In this document: piece after piece, positions 29,445-37,748 of the stretch
Position numbering within the stretch: position 1 is the first letter of the stretch
How the letters are laid out: every line of letters begins with the position of its first letter
NCBI GenBank assembly: GCA_937981985.1
Contig: CALJNB010000039.1
Span: forward strand, 1 to 64,000
Direction of reading: 5' to 3'
Length of the DNA stretch: 64,000 nucleotides
Source of the DNA: an uncultured bacterium
GTDB taxonomy: Bacteria > Myxococcota_A > Bradymonadia > Bradymonadales > Bradymonadaceae
The notes under the pieces: model-generated
Told to the model about the DNA's origin: nothing
Seen by the model: the letters and a program-made list of their open reading frames with translations, nothing else
Databases searched by the model: none
Position numbers and translations under genes: made by a program

Positions 29445-30391
29445 GCCGATGGACTAGAGAAGGTAAGATAACGAAGTCGCTTCATTTCGATTCGCATTCG
29501 GCTAACACTATCGAGAAGAATACCGCACGCAAACGATAGAACCGCGCAGAGCATGATCCCAGTCGACAGGATAGCGGTTGGAAACCTGGGAACGAGCCCG
29601 GTCTCGATAAATTCCAAAATAATCGGAGCCGAAAGCCCTATCGATAAGGTTGCAAGCAACAACGAAATCGTCGCGAAAAATAAAAAGGGACGGTATTCTT
29701 TGAATAAAAGAATAATCAAAAATAAAATTCGAGTACCGTCATGGTATGTCCGGAGTTTAGATTCAGTACCGTCTGGACGCGCTTTATAAGGCACGTCAAT
29801 TTCAACCGCGGGCATTCGAAGGGTTAGTGCATGAATGGTCAATTCGGTTTCAATCTCAAAACCGCTTGTCATCGTTGGGAAGGATTTAACGAAACGTCTC
29901 GAAAACACGCGGTACCCCGACAAAATGTCTCCAAATTGATTACCGAAAACCCACGCGACACATTGTGTTAGAAAACGATTGCCGAAGCGATGTCCCCGTC
30001 GATAGGCTTTCTCTTCTTGTTCTTGTCGCGCGCCGACAATCATATCGTAATTATCGGCGAACAAAGTCGTAACCATCTCGGGCGCGCGATCAGCTGGATA
30101 GGTATCGTCGGCATCACATAAAATGTATGCGTCTGCTTCAATATCGGCAAACATTCGCCGAACCACGTTCCCCTTTCCTTGCTCCATCTCGGTTCGCACA
30201 ATGGCCCCATGTGCGCGTGCCACTCTTACCGAATCGTCTGAAGAATTGTTGTCGTAAACGTAGATTTTTGCGTCGGGTAGAAATTTCTTAAAATCGTCGA
30301 TCGTTTTCTCGATCGCCCCCTCCTCATTATAACACGGAAGGATAACAGCGAGCTTAAGCTCGGATAAAGCGACTGTTTTGGGGTTCGTCAT
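29441..30391 (-). CDS. GT2 glycosyltransferase, polyprenyl-phosphate sugar synthase type
   Basis: 316 aa. The GT-A fold starts with 'AVILPCYNEEGAIEKT'; the DxD-type metal site is 'LCDADDTYP', and 'SGYRVFSRRFVKS' follows, as in dolichol/polyprenyl-phosphate mannose (DPM1/DPG-like) synthases. Two C-terminal transmembrane helices (about 225-255 and 265-295) anchor it to the membrane. It probably charges polyprenyl phosphate with a hexose for the GT87 enzyme, to which it is translationally coupled. ATG start at 30391. Confidence 0.9.
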   Translation of the reverse strand: MTNPKTVALSELKLAVILPCYNEEGAIEKTIDDFKKFLPDAKIYVYDNNSSDDSVRVARAHGAIVRTEMEQGKGNVVRRMFADIEADAYILCDADDTYPADRAPEMVTTLFADNYDMIVGARQEQEEKAYRRGHRFGNRFLTQCVAWVFGNQFGDILSGYRVFSRRFVKSFPTMTSGFEIETELTIHALTLRMPAVEIDVPYKARPDGTESKLRTYHDGTRILFLIILLFKEYRPFLFFATISLLLATLSIGLSAPIILEFIETGLVPRFPTAILSTGIMLCAVLSFACGILLDSVSRMRIEMKRLRYLTFSSPSA

Positions 30392-30490
30392 TCCAGAATT
30401 CTATAACCACCAAAGGACTCTTGAAAAGATCAAACTCAGTTAACTCACGGAGCTTTCGTCAAGCGGACGGACCGGAGACGTCTTGAATAC

Positions 30491-32338
30491 CTATTTCTTA
30501 AAAAGATGCTTAGACAGACGGTCAACAATATCAGTTCGTTGATCGGCCAGGTTTTGGCTTTCCAGACGATCGTTTTTAAGATTGAAAACCTGAATAAATT
30601 CGGTGTCCCAATCGTAAATGAGCTTCCAATCTCCTTCTATAACCGCGGATTCACGCACCGATAACATCGCACGTTGAGTGGGCCCAAAACCGTGTACGAC
30701 GATCGCCTTTCTTGAGGTCGATGAAGACGGATACCGGACTCGGTTTTCACCCGTCAACCAGCAAGAAACGTCTGCCGAAAGTGAACGATTAGAATGAAGA
30801 TCAGATCTTTCTCCTGACTCAAATCCGGGCCCGGAGATCCATGTTGGAACTCGGATCTGTTCTTGCCACAAACGACTACTATGATATCGAACATACTTTC
30901 CGGCAAAGGACTCACCGTGGTCCGATGTTACAATAACGGCCCAATTGGGGTTCGCGGACTTGAACTCTCGCAGCGCTTCAATTTCCTGACCGACGCAACG
31001 TAACTCCTCCCGGTAGCAATCATAATCCTTTTCCCCGAAAGAGGGATCATTACACTCATAGGGCTCATGAGGGGCTCCAAAATAAGCCAGAACAAATTGG
31101 TGGTTCTTTGTAAGTTCTACAACGCGTTCACCCTCACCGGAACAATTTTTATACGTGCCTTCGACCGAGTCGACATCTCCGGCCATAAGGTTTTGAGGGA
31201 GTTTTTCTAACATATCAACCATCAATACCGCCGTTTTTGGAGAACCGATCGTCTCAGTTAATGTTGTCGCCGACGGCCACTCATAAGGAACATGAGGAAG
31301 CGTACCTCGCATCCACATTGCGTAGGCAAGCACGGTGGAATGCGAAGGTGAGTAACTATTTGCAAAAAATGTCCACGAATCGGCTAAATGTTCTAAAGTA
31401 GAACTAGCACCAATATCATCAAATCTCACCGCATCGATAACAATCCAAACAACCCCTTTGGCTCTTGGTGTCTGACACGAATCGGCGGCGACCTCACTTT
31501 CAATCGACCGCAATTCTTTCTTCGAATGGACGAGATTCATTACTCGGCCGAACATGCTATCGACAGGAAACGAACCGTAAGCAACCGAACGCTCCAGCGA
31601 AGAAAAAATCGCCGCGCTTATCGTCCCAGCTAAAAGTAAAACCCCGACGGTAATCTCGAACCTGCGCCGAAACCGAAGATCGACCAAGGCGCAAACCGAC
31701 AAAATCGTAGTCGCGCACAACATATGCTTTAGGGGCCCGAAAATCGTGTGTAGATACCAAGGCAAAACAATCGGTAGAAAAGCTCCAACGATGAGTACAG
31801 TTTTCCACGATCGCGAAAGAGTACGAGCACGGATATAGGCAATGATGATAACATGAAGAAAGCTCGCCAATATCAAGCACCCAACGATATTTTTATCTGG
31901 ATAAATCGTTGCGATCGTTAAAACGTTAAGCACGAAAACAGGCAGCGAATAACCCACGCGATCGAATAGAAGCTCTTCATCTTTATAGCGTATCGCCAAA
32001 TATAGAATCCCGAACACTACCGGAGAAAAGACCCAGATTCCGTCCCTTCCTAGTTCCACGTGAATGATCGCAGCGCAAAACAATACGACCGGGACCAACC
32101 AAATCCGCGCTTCTTCAATCCTTTGTCTGCGGGTAGATCGCAACCGAGAACACAGCACCGAGACAGCGCCCAATACACATCCTACCGCTAAACATCGAAA
32201 AAGGTCGATTGGCGCGAATACTATCGACACCCTATATAAACTTAATGCCTCAGATAAGGCGTAGAGAAAAAACGGAAAAACCGAAAATACTACGATCCCG
32301 AGTGGATTTTCTGAGTAACTTTTGTGCGTTTGCGACAA
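30491..32338 (-). CDS. Membrane protein with sulfatase/alkaline-phosphatase-fold domain
   Basis: 615 aa. The first about 265 residues hold roughly eight transmembrane helices; residues about 290-610 are a periplasmic sulfatase-superfamily domain with metal-site motifs 'VWIVIDAVRFDDIG' and 'TSDHGESF' and the tail 'VPTWISGPGF'. In this superfamily the nucleophile precedes Pro in C/S/T-x-P-S; here the motif reads YSPSHS, so that position is Tyr or the nucleophile is displaced. It may transfer or remove phosphoethanolamine, glycerol phosphate or sulfate on an envelope glycan. TTG start. It lies 99 bp upstream of the GT2/GT87 pair on the same strand. Confidence 0.85.
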   Translation of the reverse strand: MSQTHKSYSENPLGIVVFSVFPFFLYALSEALSLYRVSIVFAPIDLFRCLAVGCVLGAVSVLCSRLRSTRRQRIEEARIWLVPVVLFCAAIIHVELGRDGIWVFSPVVFGILYLAIRYKDEELLFDRVGYSLPVFVLNVLTIATIYPDKNIVGCLILASFLHVIIIAYIRARTLSRSWKTVLIVGAFLPIVLPWYLHTIFGPLKHMLCATTILSVCALVDLRFRRRFEITVGVLLLAGTISAAIFSSLERSVAYGSFPVDSMFGRVMNLVHSKKELRSIESEVAADSCQTPRAKGVVWIVIDAVRFDDIGASSTLEHLADSWTFFANSYSPSHSTVLAYAMWMRGTLPHVPYEWPSATTLTETIGSPKTAVLMVDMLEKLPQNLMAGDVDSVEGTYKNCSGEGERVVELTKNHQFVLAYFGAPHEPYECNDPSFGEKDYDCYREELRCVGQEIEALREFKSANPNWAVIVTSDHGESFAGKYVRYHSSRLWQEQIRVPTWISGPGFESGERSDLHSNRSLSADVSCWLTGENRVRYPSSSTSRKAIVVHGFGPTQRAMLSVRESAVIEGDWKLIYDWDTEFIQVFNLKNDRLESQNLADQRTDIVDRLSKHLFKK

Positions 32339-32523
32339 ACCTTGTTCCTAAGACGACATTTTATTCGAACCAAAAAGAATCGAAGTTCTGAACCTAGACA
32401 TCCACAGCCCATCTCACAATATGCAAACAGCGGGACATGAAAAGATACAAAATTCTTCAAGTCAGGATAGAGTCAAAGGTCAAATTGAAGTATAGCCAAA
32501 TTGAATTTCGCAATGGAACCAAA

Positions 32524-33474
32524 ATGAAATATGTAGTTACCGGCGTCGCCGGATTTATTGGCAGCCACCTACTCGAAAATCTTCTCAAGGAAGGGCATGA
32601 GGTTGTCGGACTCGATAATTTTTCGACCGGACACCGTCACAATATTGCCCCTTTCCTTGATGATTTCGAGTTCGTCGAAGGCGATATTAGAGATTTGGAA
32701 ACCTGCCATCGCGTTTGCAAAAACGCAGATTATGTTCTCCACCAAGCCGCGCTCGGCTCGGTGCCACGTTCGGTAGCCGACCCCATCGCGAGCCACGATA
32801 ACAATGCGAGCGGAACATTAAATATGTTGGTCGCTGGTCGCGATGCGGATGTGTCCGGTTTCGTTTTTGCGGCCAGTAGTTCGGCTTATGGGGATACGCC
32901 GACCCTACCCAAAGTCGAAACAATGCCCATGAGACCGATGAGTCCCTATGCGATAACCAAAGCTATGGGCGAGTACTACCTCAATGTATTCGGCACCCTC
33001 TACCAAATGAACACAGTCGGGGTACGCTATTTTAACATATTTGGGCCTCGCCAGGATCCGAATGGAATGTATGCTGCGGTTATTCCGAAATTTGTAGATA
33101 TCTTGATGGGCGGCTCCGTTCCGGTCATTGACGGCGATGGCGAGCAGACTCGAGATTTCACATTTGTCGCAAACGCCGTCTCTGCTAACTTACTAGCCGC
33201 TAAGAATGCCGAGCAAGCCCGCGGAGAAGTCGTTAATATCGCCTGCGGAAACCGTATCTCAATCAATAAGCTATACAACGACATCGCCGGTCATTTGGAT
33301 ATTACTAAGCCGGCTAAATATGGCCCCAAACGCGCCGGAGATGTTCGCGATAGCTTAGCCGATATCTCAAAAGCCAAACGCCTTATCAATTACGAACCCT
33401 TGGTAAATGATGCGGAAGGTCTAAAGATCACCGTGGAATGGTTCAAAAAACAATTTGAAGAGAGCAAGAAATGA
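32524..33474 (+). CDS. NAD-dependent sugar epimerase, WbpP/TviC-like (UDP-GlcNAc 4-epimerase type)
   Basis: 316 aa from the ATG at 32524, chosen because the Rossmann motif must start the protein ('YVVTGVAGFIGSHLLENL', GxxGxxG). The catalytic triad lies around 'AASSSAYGD' and Tyr-x3-Lys 'YAITK'. 'VRYFNIFGPRQDPNGMYAAVIP' (as RYFNIFGPRQDP and GMYAAVIP) is typical of WbpP-type UDP-N-acetylhexosamine 4-epimerases. It probably makes a UDP-sugar for surface glycan. The stop overlaps the DegT aminotransferase start (ATGA). It is divergent from the sulfatase/GT operon. Confidence 0.9.
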   Translation: MKYVVTGVAGFIGSHLLENLLKEGHEVVGLDNFSTGHRHNIAPFLDDFEFVEGDIRDLETCHRVCKNADYVLHQAALGSVPRSVADPIASHDNNASGTLNMLVAGRDADVSGFVFAASSSAYGDTPTLPKVETMPMRPMSPYAITKAMGEYYLNVFGTLYQMNTVGVRYFNIFGPRQDPNGMYAAVIPKFVDILMGGSVPVIDGDGEQTRDFTFVANAVSANLLAAKNAEQARGEVVNIACGNRISINKLYNDIAGHLDITKPAKYGPKRAGDVRDSLADISKAKRLINYEPLVNDAEGLKITVEWFKKQFEESKK

Positions 33475-34601
33475 GCGAACGTATTTATCTATCCCCTCCT
33501 CATATGGGAGGACGTGAAAAGGATTTCGTTCAAGAAGCTTTCGACACAAATTGGATTGCGCCGCTGGGACCAAATGTCGATGCATTTGAACTCGAGTTTG
33601 CCGAATATGTTGGTGCCGATCATGCTTTGGCTTTATCTTCAGGTACGGCCGCGATGCATCTTGCCCTACTCGTCATGGGTATCGGGCCCGGGGATCGTGT
33701 TTTCGTATCCGATCTAACTTTCGTCGCAAGCGTCAATCCGATCCGGTACGTCGGAGCCGAGCCGACCTTAATCGACTGCGAACGCGAATCATGGAACATG
33801 GACCCAGCACTGCTCGAAGAAGCCTTGGAAGCAGCTGCGAAGAATAATACGTTACCCAAAGCCGTCGTGGTCGTGCACCTATATGGACAGTCCGCGAATC
33901 TCGAGGCGATCACGAAGATCTGTGACCGTTTTGAAGTCCCTATCATCGAAGACGCTGCTGAAGCGCTTGGTGCCAAACAAGTATCCCGACCGGACCCCGG
34001 CACTGTCGGAAGAATGGGGTTCTTTTCTTTCAACGGAAACAAAATTATTACCACGTCAGGCGGTGGTATGTTGGTTAGCGCCGACAAAAATCTTTTAGAC
34101 CACGCGCGAAAACTAGCCACTCAAGCGCGAGAACCCGTACCGCACTACGAACACGAAGAGATCGGTTTTAACTATCGACTCAGCAATATCCTTGCGGGTG
34201 TGGGGCGCGGACAGCTCGAAGTGATAGAAGACCGTGTGCGGACTCGCCGATCGATCTTTGAAAGATATGAAAAAGAACTAAAGATCGAAGGAATAGAATT
34301 TCAACCCGAAGCGATCTGGGGAAAACACACCCGTTGGCTCACTTGTTTGACTGTCGATGAAAACATTCTCGGTACGACAAGAGACGCGATAAGACTTGCT
34401 TGCGAAACCGCAAATATCGAGGCGAGACCGGTTTGGAAACCGATGCACTTACAACCCCTATACCGAGAAGTAGAAAAAATTGGGGGATCGGTTTCCAAAG
34501 AACTGTTCGAAACCGGTCTGTGTTTACCCTCAGGATCCTCGTTATCGGAATCGGAGCAATCACGTGTCATAGATACTGTGAAACGCGCCATTACGCTCTA
34601 A
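33471..34601 (+). CDS. DegT/DnrJ/EryC1/StrS-family sugar aminotransferase
   Basis: 376 aa PLP enzyme that aminates a nucleotide-linked keto sugar. It opens with 'IYLSPPHMGGRE', followed by 'DTNWIAPLGPNVDAFE', 'LSSGTAAMHLAL', the PLP phosphate/ring segment 'IIEDAAEALGA' and the Schiff-base lysine in 'FSFNGNKIITT'. This matches PglE/PseC-type C4 aminotransferases. It is translationally coupled to the epimerase (ATGA overlap), so the two probably act on the same UDP-sugar series for a glycan or glycoprotein sugar. No dehydratase gene is adjacent; the keto-sugar source lies elsewhere. Confidence 0.93.
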   Translation: MSERIYLSPPHMGGREKDFVQEAFDTNWIAPLGPNVDAFELEFAEYVGADHALALSSGTAAMHLALLVMGIGPGDRVFVSDLTFVASVNPIRYVGAEPTLIDCERESWNMDPALLEEALEAAAKNNTLPKAVVVVHLYGQSANLEAITKICDRFEVPIIEDAAEALGAKQVSRPDPGTVGRMGFFSFNGNKIITTSGGGMLVSADKNLLDHARKLATQAREPVPHYEHEEIGFNYRLSNILAGVGRGQLEVIEDRVRTRRSIFERYEKELKIEGIEFQPEAIWGKHTRWLTCLTVDENILGTTRDAIRLACETANIEARPVWKPMHLQPLYREVEKIGGSVSKELFETGLCLPSGSSLSESEQSRVIDTVKRAITL

Positions 34602-34667
34602 GGCCGTACCGACGATGATACAGGGGGTGGAGGAGAATTCGTCTTGGAGAAGGGTTAGTTTTGGTGA

Positions 34668-34695
34668 GACGCCAGGTCGCACAATGTCTGGCGTC
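34668..34695 (+). repeat. 8-bp perfect inverted repeat (stem-loop)
   Basis: GACGCCAG, 12-nt loop, CTGGCGTC, 66 bp past the aminotransferase stop. GC-rich stem, but no T-run follows, so it is at best a Rho-dependent or 3'-protecting hairpin. Confidence 0.6.
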
Positions 34696-34756
34696 AAGGT
34701 GGGATTATCGAAAGTTGGCAGGCAAATTATCGAAATAATTTGTTACCCTGACTAGC

Positions 34757-34776
34757 CTCTTAGATGAATCTAAGAG
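34757..34776. repeat. 9-bp perfect palindrome
   Basis: CTCTTAGAT-GA-ATCTAAGAG. The two-base centre is too short for an unstrained RNA loop, so a protein-binding palindrome is as likely as a hairpin. Confidence 0.55.
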
Positions 34777-34983
34777 CAGATAAGTAGAATTGGCGAATTC
34801 TCCCCCGTCCTCTGGATCATAGGTGGTAGATGTTTTTCCTGATTGTGTTAGTTCGAGTCTTTCATCCATTCTAAAAGAGGCCCGTGCATAAGTCAAAACG
34901 AAGATCGATTATCGAACGACGTAGTCCGCTAGTCCGGCGAAAGAACAATGAGGAAATCGGAAATATTCCTCCCTAAAGAGTAT

Positions 34984-35006
34984 AAAAAAACGCACCTAAA
35001 GTGCGT
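34984..35006 (-). terminator. Rho-independent terminator of the ribosomal protein cluster
   Basis: Minus strand ACGCAC-TTTAG-GTGCGT followed by six or more T, 23 bp beyond the rplQ stop codon. Confidence 0.85.
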
Positions 35007-35029
35007 CGCCCGTTGCGCCTAGAGTAGAT

Positions 35030-35470
35030 CTACTCAGCGGTGTCTTCGGCTTCAAACTTGGCTTCAAGAACTTCTTTAGAATATCTAAATTTCTCGGTGT
35101 TTTCGAGAGTCGCTCCGACCCACGAAATACGTGAGATCGGTGCATTATCTTGGGCGCGATTACGCAATTTGATAATACGTGTGTATCCGCCCTGACGGTT
35201 AGCGATCTCATCTCTTTTAGCGAGGTCATCAAAAACCTTCGCGACAAGCTCACGATCGCGCAAAATTGAAAATGCTTTCCGGCGCGCATGAAGCGTATCT
35301 TTCTTACCTAAGGTAATCATCTTGTCAGCAAAGCGTCGTAGTTCTTTTGCTTTCGCGTCAGTTGTTTGGATCATCTCATAACGTACGATAGCAGAGACCA
35401 TATTAGCAAACATAGCCTTACGGTGTGACGCGTTACGATTTAATTTTCTACCTTGTTTCTTATGTCGCAT
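35030..35470 (-). CDS. rplQ: Ribosomal protein L17
   Basis: Large-subunit protein near the peptide exit tunnel. 146 aa, slightly longer than the common 117-130 because of an acidic tail (KFEAEDTAE). 'MRHKKQGRKLNRNASHRKAM' (as RHKKQGRKLNR and SHRKAM) and 'TTDAKAKELRRFADKMI' (as TDAKAKELR) are diagnostic. It is the last gene of the cluster, after rpoA as usual, and is followed by a strong terminator. Confidence 0.98.
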   Translation of the reverse strand: MRHKKQGRKLNRNASHRKAMFANMVSAIVRYEMIQTTDAKAKELRRFADKMITLGKKDTLHARRKAFSILRDRELVAKVFDDLAKRDEIANRQGGYTRIIKLRNRAQDNAPISRISWVGATLENTEKFRYSKEVLEAKFEAEDTAE

Positions 35471-35514
35471 AATTCGCTCTTAATAACTGGGCCCTAAGAC
35501 CCTTCAAATTTCAA

Positions 35515-36498
35515 TTAACTCAGTGAAGCTGGTGGCCAGGACTCTAGATCCATACCCAATTCAAGATCATGTTCTTTAAGAAGATTCTTGATCTCGCGAA
35601 GAGACTTTCTTCCAAAGTTTTTGGTGCGCAGCATTTCAATTTCGGATTTCTGAACAAGATCACCTACGTATTTAATACCCGCGTTTTGCAAGCAATTATA
35701 ACTACGTACAGATAATTCCAATTCCTCTACGGACTTCAACAAATTCTCGTTGAAAACCGGCTCTTTTTCGGTGTCTTCAATCTCAGGCTCAAGGGATTCA
35801 TCGAAGTTGATGAAGATGGTAAGCTGTTCCTTTAGGATTTTTGCAGCGTACGCGACCGAGTCCTCGGGTCGAACCGAACCATCAGTCCAAACCTCGAGTA
35901 CTAGTTTTTGGAAATCGGTCCGTTGCCCAACACGAGCATTGGTAATCGCGTAATTGATTCGCTGGATTGGATTGAACGCACTATCAATCGCTATCATATC
36001 GATAGCGTCGGTTTCCTTTTTATTCTCATCCGCCGAGACGTAACCGCGTCCATTTTCGACGGTAAGTGTCATTTTAAGATGACCACCTTCTCCAACGGTT
36101 GCTATTTCCAGATCCGGATTAAGAACGTCAACACTTTCGCCACACTCGATGTCGGCGCCCGTTACTGAAGCCGGCCCTTTAACATCGATTGAGATCGTCT
36201 TACTCTCGTCGCCGTGAAGCTTAACTCTCAAATTCTTCAAATTGAGGATAATGTCAGTCACGTCTTCCTTCACATCCGGAAGGGAAGTGAACTCATGTAC
36301 TGCACCCTTTATCTGCACCTTCGTAACCGCCGAACCCATGATCGATCCGATCAAGATCCGTCTTAAGGCGTTACCGAGAGTGATCCCGTATCCACGCTGT
36401 AGCGGCTCACAGGTAAATTTTGCATACTTTTCGGTCTTAGAGCGTGTGTCAATTTTGACTTCACGCGGTCGAATTAATTCTCGCCAATTACGATACAT
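35515..36498 (-). CDS. rpoA: RNA polymerase alpha subunit
   Basis: 327 aa, standard length. The N-terminal assembly domain contains '[20 protein letters not shown]' (as [13 protein letters not shown]), '[10 protein letters not shown]-like' [22 protein letters not shown] (as VWTDGSVRP), and the C-terminal DNA- and activator-binding domain has '[16 protein letters not shown]' and '[13 protein letters not shown]'. It follows rpsK directly with only 30 bp between; the gene usually lying between them, rpsD, is missing. Confidence 0.99.
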   Translation of the reverse strand: MYRNWRELIRPREVKIDTRSKTEKYAKFTCEPLQRGYGITLGNALRRILIGSIMGSAVTKVQIKGAVHEFTSLPDVKEDVTDIILNLKNLRVKLHGDESKTISIDVKGPASVTGADIECGESVDVLNPDLEIATVGEGGHLKMTLTVENGRGYVSADENKKETDAIDMIAIDSAFNPIQRINYAITNARVGQRTDFQKLVLEVWTDGSVRPEDSVAYAAKILKEQLTIFINFDESLEPEIEDTEKEPVFNENLLKSVEELELSVRSYNCLQNAGIKYVGDLVQKSEIEMLRTKNFGRKSLREIKNLLKEHDLELGMDLESWPPASLS

Positions 36499-36528
36499 AC
36501 GATCTCCAGATACTTAAATTTATATATA

Positions 36529-36921
36529 TTAAACGCGACGTCTTTTCGGAGGACGACAACCATTGTGAGGTAGAGGCGTAATATCTCGAATTGATGTAAT
36601 TCTCAAGCCTACACTTTGCAACGAGCGAAGCGCAGCTTCACGACCCGTTCCTGGACCGTTCAGAAATACTTTGACCGATTTTAAACCATGATCTTGTGCT
36701 TTCTTCGCCGCTTCCTCTGCAGCAACACCTGCAGCGTAGGGAGTAGATTTACGTGAACCCTTGAATCCACGCGAACCCGCACTCGACCAAGAGATCGCAT
36801 TACCATTTGTGTCGGTAATCGTTATCAAGGTATTGTTGAAAGTGGACTGAACGTAGACATGCCCAGTCTGAATATTCTTACGAACTTTTCTTTTAGTTTT
36901 TGCTTTCTTTGGCTGTGCCAT
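36529..36921 (-). CDS. rpsK: Ribosomal protein S11
   Basis: 130 aa, normal length. '[24 protein letters not shown]' (as [12 protein letters not shown]) and '[14 protein letters not shown]' identify it; the C-terminal '[13 protein letters not shown]' is the conserved basic tail. It forms the platform of the 30S subunit. It lies 6 bp after rpsM. Confidence 0.98.
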   Translation of the reverse strand: MAQPKKAKTKRKVRKNIQTGHVYVQSTFNNTLITITDTNGNAISWSSAGSRGFKGSRKSTPYAAGVAAEEAAKKAQDHGLKSVKVFLNGPGTGREAALRSLQSVGLRITSIRDITPLPHNGCRPPKRRRV

Positions 36922-36927
36922 AGCTTT

Positions 36928-37296
36928 TTATCCTTTCTTTCTTGAAACGGCGCGACGAGGTCCTCGTCGAGTTCGAGCGTTCGTTTTAGTACGTTGACCG
37001 CGACACGGCAAACCACGTCGATGTCTCAGACCACGGTAACAACCGAGATCACGTAGACGTTTAATGTTTCCTTGAATATCACGGCGTAAATCGCCTTCCA
37101 CAAGGTAGTCCGCCTCAATAATATCGCGAATTTGTCTCACTTCGGCTTCGGTTAAAGCCTCAGTCTTGGTGCTAATATCGATTCCAGCAGTCTTAAGAAT
37201 ATCTACAGCCGTCTTGCGGCCAATTCCATAGATTGAGGTTAAACCAATATCAATTCTTTTTCGACGCGGGAGATCGACTCCGGAAATACGTGCCAC
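36928..37296 (-). CDS. rpsM: Ribosomal protein S13
   Basis: 122 aa. The start '[19 protein letters not shown]' (as ARISGVDLP) and '[14 protein letters not shown]', plus the basic tail '[18 protein letters not shown]' (as [14 protein letters not shown]), are diagnostic. It contacts tRNA and 50S at the 30S head. Order infA-rpmJ-rpsM-rpsK is as usual. Confidence 0.98.
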   Translation of the reverse strand: MARISGVDLPRRKRIDIGLTSIYGIGRKTAVDILKTAGIDISTKTEALTEAEVRQIRDIIEADYLVEGDLRRDIQGNIKRLRDLGCYRGLRHRRGLPCRGQRTKTNARTRRGPRRAVSRKKG

Positions 37297-37304
37297 TTTA
37301 GCTC

Positions 37305-37418
37305 CTAACCTTGACGTTGTTTATGTCGGGGATTAATACAAATTACGCGAACGACGCCCTTACGTCTGATCACTTTACACTTATCGCACATTTTCTTTAC
37401 TGATGGACGTACTTTCAT
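37305..37418 (-). CDS. rpmJ: Ribosomal protein L36, zinc-binding form
   Basis: 37 aa, read directly from the minus strand between infA and rpsM. It starts [15 protein letters not shown] and ends RHKQRQG. Cys11, Cys14, Cys27 and His32 form the zinc site of the C+ paralogue, so this version needs zinc. The gene starts 9 bp after the infA stop and ends 8 bp before rpsM. Confidence 0.95.
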   Translation of the reverse strand: MKVRPSVKKMCDKCKVIRRKGVVRVICINPRHKQRQG

Positions 37419-37426
37419 TTTAAGTC

Positions 37427-37648
37427 CTAATCCTTTGAGCGGTAGACAATTCGACCGCGCGTTAAATCATATGGAGACAGTTCAACGAGAACCTCATCAC
37501 CGGGAAGTATTTTGATGAAATGCATTCTCATTTTACCTGAGATATGCGCCAAAACGCGGTGCCCATTCTCGAGTTCAACCCGGAACATCGCATTAGGTAA
37601 AGGCTCGATTACCGTACCTTCTATCTGTATTGCTTCTTCTTTCGCCAT
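37427..37648 (-). CDS. infA: Translation initiation factor IF-1
   Basis: 73 aa OB-fold protein. '[30 protein letters not shown]' (as [20 protein letters not shown]) and '[18 protein letters not shown]' (as [13 protein letters not shown]) are the family signature. It binds the ribosomal A site during initiation. Its start lies 3 bp after the stop of the 26-codon ORF, so its ribosome site falls inside that ORF and translation may be coupled. Confidence 0.98.
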   Translation of the reverse strand: MAKEEAIQIEGTVIEPLPNAMFRVELENGHRVLAHISGKMRMHFIKILPGDEVLVELSPYDLTRGRIVYRSKD

Positions 37649-37651
37649 AAC

Positions 37652-37732
37652 TTACCGTTCGGTATCTCCGAATTCCTGCTCTCTTAAACGACTCAAAACA
37701 TTTTTGATCCGCAGAGGCCCGACTGAATACAT
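37652..37732 (-). CDS. Candidate 26-residue small protein between adk and infA
   Basis: ATG at 37732 with a well-placed AAGGGAG site; stop at 37652. The predicted peptide begins MYSVGPLRIKNVLSRLR and ends EFGDTER; it is amphipathic and basic in the middle, acidic at the end. No family is recognised. It starts 17 bp after the adk stop and ends just before the infA start, in the place where many bacteria carry map (methionine aminopeptidase). It may be a real small protein or a coupling leader for infA. Confidence 0.4.
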   Translation of the reverse strand: MYSVGPLRIKNVLSRLREQEFGDTER

Positions 37733-37748
37733 GCTCCCTTCAGCAAAG

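Larger units (their letters stand above)
34602..34983. other. Noncoding region with several inverted repeats, no convincing gene
   Basis: About 380 bases between the aminotransferase and the ribosomal cluster. It holds GACGCCAG-12 nt-CTGGCGTC (34668-34695), CTCTTAGAT-GA-ATCTAAGAG (34757-34776), and a spaced near-match pair GGAGAATTCGTC (34632-34643) / GGCGAATTCTCC (34792-34803) in inverted orientation, 11 of 12 matching. A 63-codon minus-strand frame (34705-34896, TTG start) lacks a ribosome site and family resemblance. The region could hold the aminotransferase terminator or a structured RNA. Confidence 0.5.

Noticed and set aside
32481-32505. Direct repeat CAAATTGAA (two copies 16 bp apart) before the epimerase
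   Set aside because: Nine AT-rich bases can recur by chance; no promoter element or known operator matches.
34840-34875. tRNA-like T-loop 'GTTCGAGTC'
   Set aside because: The flanking bases cannot pair as a T-stem and no acceptor or anticodon stem could be drawn.
34705-34896. 63-codon minus-strand ORF (TTG start)
   Set aside because: No ribosome site, no recognisable family, and a palindrome lies within it. Kept only as part of the noncoding region description.
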